DNA of 64,000 bases, taken from assembly GCA_003049465.1 (NCBI GenBank), contig PYSS01000065.1:7230-71229 (forward strand). The letters run 5' to 3'. Positions 56,617 to 64,000 of the stretch are shown here, piece after piece. Made by a program: the position numbers and the translations under genes. The notes under the pieces were generated by a model. It was given only the letters and a program-made list of their open reading frames with translations. It searched no databases and was not told the DNA's origin. This DNA is from Magnaporthiopsis rhizophila (lineage: Eukaryota > Ascomycota > Sordariomycetes > Magnaporthales > Magnaporthaceae). Position 1 is the stretch's first letter. Each line of letters opens with the position of its first letter.

Positions 56617-59600
56617 CTATCGTTCACGCTGGATCAAATTCCATTCATACTGTAGCACAGTGTCGGTCAGTCTCCCAGATCTCGTTGTCAACAGGGAAAA
56701 AGGGGCAACTTACCACCCTCCCATCCTCATCCCCAGTGTACACCACCTGCGGCATGGGCGTGATGCACGTGATGGCCGCGTCCACGTTCGCCCCAGTCTC
56801 CGACTTGGGGTCTACATGGTCCAGCCGCCGCAGGAACTCGAGCTCCCACACGCCGCCGCCCCCTGCCCCGTGCCCCCGCCTGCCAGGTGTATGAGTGTTC
56901 GTCGTAGCAGCAGCAGCAACGACCTTTCGCCAGACATTGACCCGTCCGCGCCGGTGGCCCGTAAATATGACCTGGTTCTCAAGCCACTCGCCGCCCCCGC
57001 TGCCCTCGTAAAAGGCGCACGAGTAGACGTAATCGTCCGTCGGCGCTGCCCCGTGGGCCCCACCGCCGCCGCCGACACCGTTGCCCCGGCTTCCGACGCT
57101 GCTGCTCCGGCTGCTGCTTCCGCCACGGGGATGGTGGTCGACCGTCAGGAACCCGCCGTCGCCGCCGTGGGCCGCCGCGGGGCCGCACACGTTCTGGTCG
57201 AGGATGAGGTCGCCGTTGACGGAGAACAGCACCACGTTGGTGCCCGAGCACAGCATAATGTCGCCCGTGACGTCGTTGACCCTTGCGCACTCGACCGGCC
57301 AGGCACCGGCACCGGCACCGCCGCTGTTGGGGCCCTGTAGCCGCCTCACAAACTCGAGCCGGTTCAGGTCCCAGAGCAGCGCCTCGCCGTCCTGGCTGAC
57401 GGTGACGAGCACGCTGAGCGCCTTGGACACGGCGACCGTGGTGACGGCCGTCTTGTGGCCGAAGAGCGACGAGCGCAGGTGCAGCTCGACCAGCTTCCCG
57501 GACCCGCCCGTCTGAACCGTGTGCGCCGACACGACACCGTCCTCGCCCGCCGTAATGAGTGTCTTGGAGTCGGCAAAGGCCACACACGAGATCTGTCCCA
57601 TGTGCAGGTTCTCGGACACGCCGGCCAGCTTCGAATCCTTGTCCTTAGCATGCTTCTTATAGTTCTTTTGTTTTTTGGCGTTTACAATTTTTTTACGCTG
57701 TTATTTGTCTGAAAGGAAAAAAAACACCAGCAACGGTTTATGGCCGGGTATGTGTTCTTCTAGCTTACCTTCCTATTGTCGCTAAAGTAAAAGCGCACGC
57801 TGTTGTCGGCGTATCCCCACTCGAGGAACTTGTCATAGTGTGGCGGGAGGTTGACGCGGAAAGGCGATGCGCACAACAGGCGATCAAGCTTGGGGGCGTA
57901 GATGAGTGACGCCACTTTTTCGTGGCTCTCTGTGACGAATTGGTAGTTCAGGTCAGTGGGGCGGGGTGGAAAGTAAGATGCAAAATAGGATGTAGACGAA
58001 GAGACATACCCAGCAGCGGATACGGCAGCTTGGTCAGCGCGTAGATGGATGTGTCGAGCCTCTTGATGTGGCAGTGCACGCTCTCGCGCGGCGGGTGCGG
58101 CTTGGGAAAGACCTGGTGCGGCGTCTGCCCGAAGTTGTGGATGATGCTCGTGATGACCTTGCGCTCCTGCGGGTCCGTGACGTTGTCGAGGTCGACGGCG
58201 CCGTTATACGACATGTGGTGGAAGACGTTTAAGTTCTCGACGGCCGCCTCGCCGCGCTGCTTGTAGCCGAACACGAGGTCGATCCAGTGGTGCAGGTTCT
58301 GCGTCACGTAGGGGCTTTCGAGCGCCTCGCGGTGACGCGTGACGAAGACCTTGGGGTCCCCCTTGGCCCAGGGCGGGAGGACGACGCCGTCGACCTTGCT
58401 GCCGTCCTGGCGCGTGCCAAAGTCGTAGCCGTTAATGTTGCTCAGGAACTCGGGCAGGCAGAAGAACTCGGGGATGAGTTCGCGCACGTCGGAGCCGTTG
58501 TCCTGCGACGCCGACTTCCACGCGCCCGCGACAGAGTAGAAGAGCCGGTCCGGGTGGTCAAAGTGCCCGCCCTGGAGCAGCAGGTACGAGTCCACAAACG
58601 GCGGCAGCCGGATCAGATACGAAGCCACAACCATGGCCGATGAGTAGTGGGTACCGTAGTGGAAGGGCGGCACGTCGAGCTCGGCCAGCCCGTTGTAGCG
58701 CTCGCGGAAGTCGGCCTGCCGGTTGAGCGTCTGCGCGCCCATGGGTTTGGACAGGTCCCGGAAGGTGGCCGGGTCGGCGAGGTCGAGCTCGTCACTGGCG
58801 TAGTCGGCTAGCACCCAGGGGAAGACGGGGTACTGCGTCAGGTCGTTGAAGGTGCGCCCGGCCATGGTGTTGACGAGCATGAGGTAGTGGAAGTTCGAGA
58901 TTTCGCCCTTCTGCCACCGCCGCATGATAGGGGTCCAGGGCGATGAGTTAAAGATGCTGCCGAACTTGGATCCGAACGTCTGCGGCGCCTCCTCGAACAC
59001 CTTGAGTGCCTCGAGCCGCCACGCGTCCTCGGGGCTGGCCAGCGAGGACCCGGGCCCGACGTTGTGCTGCGTCTTCTGCATGAGCTTGCCGTGGAGCTCG
59101 TCGCGCATCGCCGGGTGGATGGCCGTGAGCAGGTAGCTGCGCCCGTCGCGGAAGAACATCTCGACCGCCACGTCGCGGAAGAGGAAGCGCCGCTTTGAGA
59201 TGCTGATGACGTCCCGCCACCGCCAGCTGCGCGACTCCTGCTCGCTGCGCTTGCTGACCGTCCGCCGGTCTGCCGCGCCCTTGTCCTGCGTGATGATCTG
59301 GGAGAATAGGTCGCGCTCCTCGGGCGGCGCCTGCCACACGTTGATGATCTCGCCGTCGGACCGCTGGAAGACGTTGTCCATCAGGTACAGCGCCTCCTTG
59401 CCGATCAGCAGGATGCCCTCGCACGCCTCCAGCCCGATGATGCGCGAGACGTTGTACACGCTCTGCACCTGGTCGCCGTGCTCCAGCCGCCTCATCACCT
59501 TGCGGTTCTTGTCCTCGAAGCTGTCCTCGGCCTCCGGGTCGTCCGGATTCTCGACGAGCTCAAAGTCATCCTCTGGCCCAACTCCCTTTGTGCTGTCGGC

Positions 59601-62600
59601 CTCGCCAACCGAATCCGATCCCGTGGAGAAGTCAAAATCCTTGCCTCGGCCAGCGCCTTGCGTGGGCTCCTTGGCGGCGGAAACAGTCGCTGTGATGGGC
59701 TTTGACGATCCGATCGCCACTGTCGGCACCGTAAGCAGTGGCTGACCCGTGGTAGAGGCGCTGGTGGCGTTACTGTCGCCGTTGTTTGGCACAGTCGGAG
59801 GGGCGGTGCCAGAATCAGTGTTCCTCCGCTGCTTCGCCTGGTATGCCCCCTCCTGTCGTGGCGCGTAGTCGGGTAGCAGTCTCAGGCGCATACGGTTCCG
59901 ACCCTCGGTGCGGTCCAGCTTCCACTTGATCGTGGCCTGCTCGGCAAAAGCGGCACCCGGTCGCCGCAGGTCACGGTCCATCTTAGCAAACGCCGACGAC
60001 AGGAAGGCCAGGTCGTCCTGCTGGTCCTGGAGCAGCCGCTGGTGGCGTAGGTACTCGTCCAGGTAGATGCTCTTGGCCCAGCCGCCGTTTGCCATCTCGT
60101 GCCGCACCAGCACGTTTTCGCGCTCCAATCCCTCGGTGTGCCACTGGCGCAGCTTCTCCCTGCGCCTGCTGAGCCGCGAGCGCGCCGTCTCCGCCGTGCG
60201 TTGGTTCTCTATCGCCACGAATTCCTCCCACGGGCGTGACATGCCGCTGAAGAAGAGCGAGTCCAGCGACGGCCTGTGCTCGTCCACCCACTTGACAAAG
60301 TTGCCGTCGTCCACCTCGGTGAGCCTGCTAAAGTTCTGGGTGAGCTGGCGCTGATCCGGGCCCGCACACTGCTGCAGGATAACTTGGGACTCGTCGGGCT
60401 TCTGGACCAGCATGATGCGCCATACGCTTGCCGCCATGAGCCGGATCTGCTCTCTAGGATCGAGAATTCTCGAGTACAGTTGGTACCAGACGAGCTTCAT
60501 GTAATCGTCGTCGGCCGAGAGCGAGCCTAGCAGGACGGTCTGCCAGTAGAATATGCGCTGCAGCGCTGACGAGGCTTCCGCGTCCGACAACTGATCGTCG
60601 TCAATCTCGCTGAGCCGCAGCAGCACGAGCTTGAGGAACGAGTGCCGGACTGTTGCCACGGCCTGGCTGCAGAGCCGCACGCTCTTCAGCGTCGAAATAT
60701 CGTGGCGCTGGAGGTACTCAAGCAGCATGCCGGTAAAGTCGAGCATGGGCTCGATGCCGTTCATGAACCAGCCCTCGAAGATGGCCTCGGTCATGTGCGA
60801 CGTGAAGCGGCCGACGTTTGTGAGCGCCTTGGGTTCGCAGAGCAGCTTCAGGTCCTTCTGAATGGCGCTCTCAAGGTGCGAGATGGTGCTGCGCAGGACG
60901 TACGACTCGAAATACGCCTGGTGCTCCTGGAAGCCAGGCGGTACCCTGAGGAAGAGACCAAAGCCTGGGAACTCCTTGCGCACGAGCACCTGCTCGGTGA
61001 ACACGGCCGTTACGAGGTCCAGTAGCCCGTCCAAGACGGCGTTGCTAACCTTTTGCGTCGCCACCATCTTCTTGGGCGACACGACCTGAGCAAAGCGAGC
61101 CTGGGTGGGAAACTGGGGCGACTTCTGCGCCGTGAGGAGGATGAACGAAGACGCCTTGCGGAGGGGCGTACCCTTTGACCCTTGTACCGGTGCCGCGCCC
61201 GGCCGGTCGGGCAGCGTGGCGGTCGAGGTCCTCACGATCGGTGCTGAGGTGCCCGATCCTGGTACCGGCCGTATTATCACGTCGCCACCCTCGAACGTGA
61301 GGGCCGAGTCCTTGGAGTTGAGCTCCGTCTCTGGGCTGACAGGATCGGCACTAACTATGATGGGGTAGAGAGCCGACAGCAAGAGGCGAACGTACTCCGA
61401 CGACAGACAAAACTCTCTGAAGTCTGGCGATCGCGTGTGCAGGCTTGATAAGAAGCGAATCACGATATGCAAGACCACTGCGTGGTTATCTACCCTCTCT
61501 TTGTCAGGCCGAGGTGTTTCTGTAAAGGGGCCAAACAGCAACTACTGTTAGTGTTGGGTCTACAATGGTTCCGCTTCTTGAAGTCAACTCACGTCGAGAA
61601 ATCAGCTCGTCTGCCAAGGCCATGGATCTGGGTCCTGGCTTGACTTCGGGGGCATCAACGCCGACAGGTGAGCCCTTGAACAGCGCACCCGCGCCCGCTG
61701 GAGAGTCTGGGTCGTCCTGGTGCTTCATGACATCTCTCAGGCCGTGCTGAAACATGGAGGTTACTATCGGCAGGGCGTCTGGGTAGATTACTCGGCCAGT
61801 GAACATGTCAAGCAGAGTGGTGTGGTCGAATGGCCGGCTGAAGTCCACGTCCGCAACATCCTTGCCGAAGAGGATGCAGAAACAGATCGGCCAGAGCGTC
61901 GAGAGCTCCCACCATTGCTTCAACCTGTGGGCCATGACCCAGAACCCTCCCGTCTTGTTGGTTGCAGAGAATTTGGATGTGTACGAGGAGCCGTGTGTGA
62001 CCAGCAAGCGTGCCAATATCTTGCAGGCGTACACTACTATTTCGGCATCATCATCCGCCAGTAGACACAGCAGCCACTAGGGTACGCGTACACACATTAG
62101 CCAAATCTGCGTCTGCAAAAGCGCCGAATTTTTCCCTACTGGTAGTCGGTTATCGCTTGCTTACCTTATTAGTGACAGCGCGCGCAAATCTCCTGATGTC
62201 GGCCATGTTTCCACGCTCGCAGAGGAGCCGCGTGTAGACCTCGAGGATCTTGACTCCCAGCTGTTTACGGCTGAGAGTGCGCGGGGCGCTGGGTGCGCTC
62301 CCAGACCCGTTGATCTCGACCGTCGGCCGGCGCGCCAATGTTGTTAGGCCTGGCGTGCTAGACCGACTCAGGTTCGCCGGCGCTTTGGGGGTCCTCGGCA
62401 GAGAACTGGCCGTCGGGTGTAACGCGTATGTGATGAAGCGGGCGAGCGCTCGGTTGACCTCGAGGCTGCAGTTGCACCTGACGAGGCTATCGAAGGCCTT
62501 GATGAAGTGCGGCAGCGTCTCCTCGGGCATGTTCTCTGCCTTCATGGCGTCGAGAAGCCTCTTGATGATGCGCATCCTTGAGAGTCCGCGGCCGTTGAAC

Positions 62601-64000
62601 TGGTGGTATTTGCTCATAACAGCGAACGTCACAAACTGCTTGTAGTAAAGTTCCTGCGTGATGGGAGCCGACTTCCTCCACGTGTCAAAGTCTATCAGCA
62701 AGATCCGGTAGGCCAGAGGATTGATGATAAACGACTCGATGGGATCTGTGTGCTTGTAACCGACAAAGGCCAACACTAGACTGAGGAGCTGGAAGCTCGT
62801 CCGGTCTCGTTCCTCGGCCGTCAACTTGAGACGCCAACCGCCGTTGTCGCTGCCAGAGCCGGTGCCCCCCGCCGGGGAAGACGCGCCATAGCCCAGCTTG
62901 GCGCGCAGCAGCATGGCCAGAATAGCGTAGCCGTTCTCCCGCTCCATGGCATCGCTGTTGCGCCAGCTCTTGGTTATGCAGAGAAACATCATCTCCACGG
63001 CTCTCAGGAGCTCCTCGGGTGTCGTCGAGCGCTCGACCAGCTTCAGAACGACGGGTGTGAAGCCCGCAAGCCGCCAGAGGCTGTCGTCAAAGTTGCGAGG
63101 GACGGCGAGCACCGGGTCTCCCGAAAGCACCGACACTCCGTGGGCGCGCACGAGGGCGTCGTTGACGCAGGGTAGGGCCACATTGACGGCGATGGCAGTA
63201 CCACTCTTAGTGGTCATGGAGAGCATGTTGCCGGCAGCCACGCGCGAGAGCGAGCGGAAGAGGCGCGAGTCCAGGAACAGGCCGTCGGTGCGGAACATGG
63301 CAGCCGGCATCGTGCCCATGGCAATCTTGGCCTCGGGGAGAATGGTGCTGGCACGCCCGCGGATTGCCCTCAATATGTCCGAGTTCTCGTCTTTGCCGGG
63401 GTGGAACACCTCGTTACGCAGGCCCAGCGCGGCCGACGCCTCGTAGGTCTGGAAGCTGCCCAGACAGTCCTGGAAGTTGCCCTGGTAGCGCGCACCCAGG
63501 CGGTAATGCACAGCGAGAAAGTCGTCGCTCAAGGTGTCCTCGAAAAGGTGCGCCGACGCCATCGACCACCGTGAAAAGATCACACCAGAGCCGAGCTGGG
63601 TTGAGAGATCTCGGGGTGTGCCTAGGAACGCCTGGACGGGCACCGTCTTGTTGGCGTTGGATGTAAACGAAGCGAAGCTCTCGGTGCTGCCGTTGGACAG
63701 CGGTGGCGGCACAGGGTACGCAGCCCGTATCTGCTCAACAAACTCTCCGTTCACATATAAAGAAGCTTTGCTTGCAACCATCGTTTTGGGGCGCTTGTGG
63801 ACAAGGCCGATGTGGTACCACTGGCCCGTCTTGAACGTGAAGCCCTTGAATCTCACGCTGGGGCGCTGCGACGTCACTGACGTCTGCAGGATAAAGTTGT
63901 GGGTGTCTCTTTCGAGGTATGCGAGCAGGAAGCAGGTCTGAGTGGCATCAAAGACTCCAAATATGGTAGTGTGCGAGTTGGGATCGAATCTGTCGATTCG
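56617..64000 (-). CDS. BPH1: BPH1-like BEACH-domain protein, 3' part
   Basis: The gene runs off the right edge; its 5' end is missing. Six exons are visible: 62165-64000 (open at the edge), 61593-62076, 58010-61519, 57769-57929, 56714-57628 and 56617-56649, coding 2312 residues. Order of parts: ConA-like domain (FDPNSHTTIFGVFD, QWYHIGLVHKR), long helical region, PH-like region (RIIGLEACEGILLIG), BEACH (NTMAGRTFNDLTQYPVFPWV, GTHYSSAMVVASYLIRLPPF, DLVFGYKQRG), then WD40 (YFSDNRK, ISCVAFADSKTLITAGEDG, FTGHRRGRVNVWRK). The last exon, 33 nt, was recovered from a GTAAGT donor and restores DEDGRVYEWNLIQ. Such proteins act in vesicle and lysosome/vacuole traffic and wall protein sorting. The acceptor of the fifth exon is uncertain: 57697 would add 23 Lys-rich residues in frame. 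Confidence 0.92.

Overview
The window is nuclear DNA of a filamentous ascomycete (Pezizomycotina, probably a Sordariomycete; I cannot name the genus). Genes are GC-rich. Introns are short, mostly 50-100 nt, with GTRNGT-like donors and CTAAC or CTGAC branch points. The set includes ascomycete markers: Pal1, an HsbA-type wall protein, the 9.5 kDa complex I subunit, EFR3, ATP12, ISY1, WBP1 and a BEACH protein. I rebuilt exon structures by hand from splice signals, reading phase and family motifs. The right edge cuts the BEACH gene. The left edge starts in a G homopolymer.

Layout: 1-3.0 kb shows no recognisable gene and includes an AT-richer stretch. 3.0-3.7 kb is a small secreted HsbA-like protein. 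3.7-8.1 kb is gene-poor. 8.1-10.3 kb is PAL1 (+). 11.5-13.6 kb is a RecA/Rad51-like protein that lacks a normal Walker A (+). 16.3-20.0 kb is EFR3 (+) and 21.1-22.5 kb is ATP12 (+). 22.7-23.4 kb (-) is a Cys-rich zinc-ribbon-like locus with a broken frame. 24.7-26.7 kb is a peroxisomal 4CL-like acyl-CoA ligase ending in SKL (+). 27.5-28.7 kb is a secreted serine-hydrolase-like protein (+). 28.8-31.0 kb is glutamate decarboxylase (-). 31.5-33.4 kb is a beta-helix protein resembling autotransporter passengers (-). 34.6-36.7 kb is a secreted FAD-linked oxidoreductase (+). 36.9-37.8 kb is a conserved unknown (-).

38.6-43.4 kb is the least explained part. A C-terminally anchored membrane protein (-) and a 947-residue protein carrying a complete trypsin-like His/Asp/Ser set (+) diverge from one 425-bp intergenic region. 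A near-duplicated 48-bp unit straddles the protease-like gene's stop codon. A metallophosphoesterase (45.5-47.4 kb) follows. Next is a decayed NACHT-WD40 STAND gene of the HET-E/HNWD type (47.6-50.1 kb), with a CAG-to-TAG type stop and several frameshifts. Together these suggest a former or current non-self-recognition neighbourhood, which is inference.

50.6-64 kb returns to housekeeping genes: ISY1 (-, first exon is only the ATG), WBP1 (-), the 9.5 kDa complex I subunit (+), and the 3' part of BPH1 (-), whose six exons seen here cover the ConA-like, PH-BEACH and WD40 regions. Functions are mostly independent, as usual in fungi. There are no operons. Shared control is plausible only at the divergent promoters near 40 kb and 55.5 kb.
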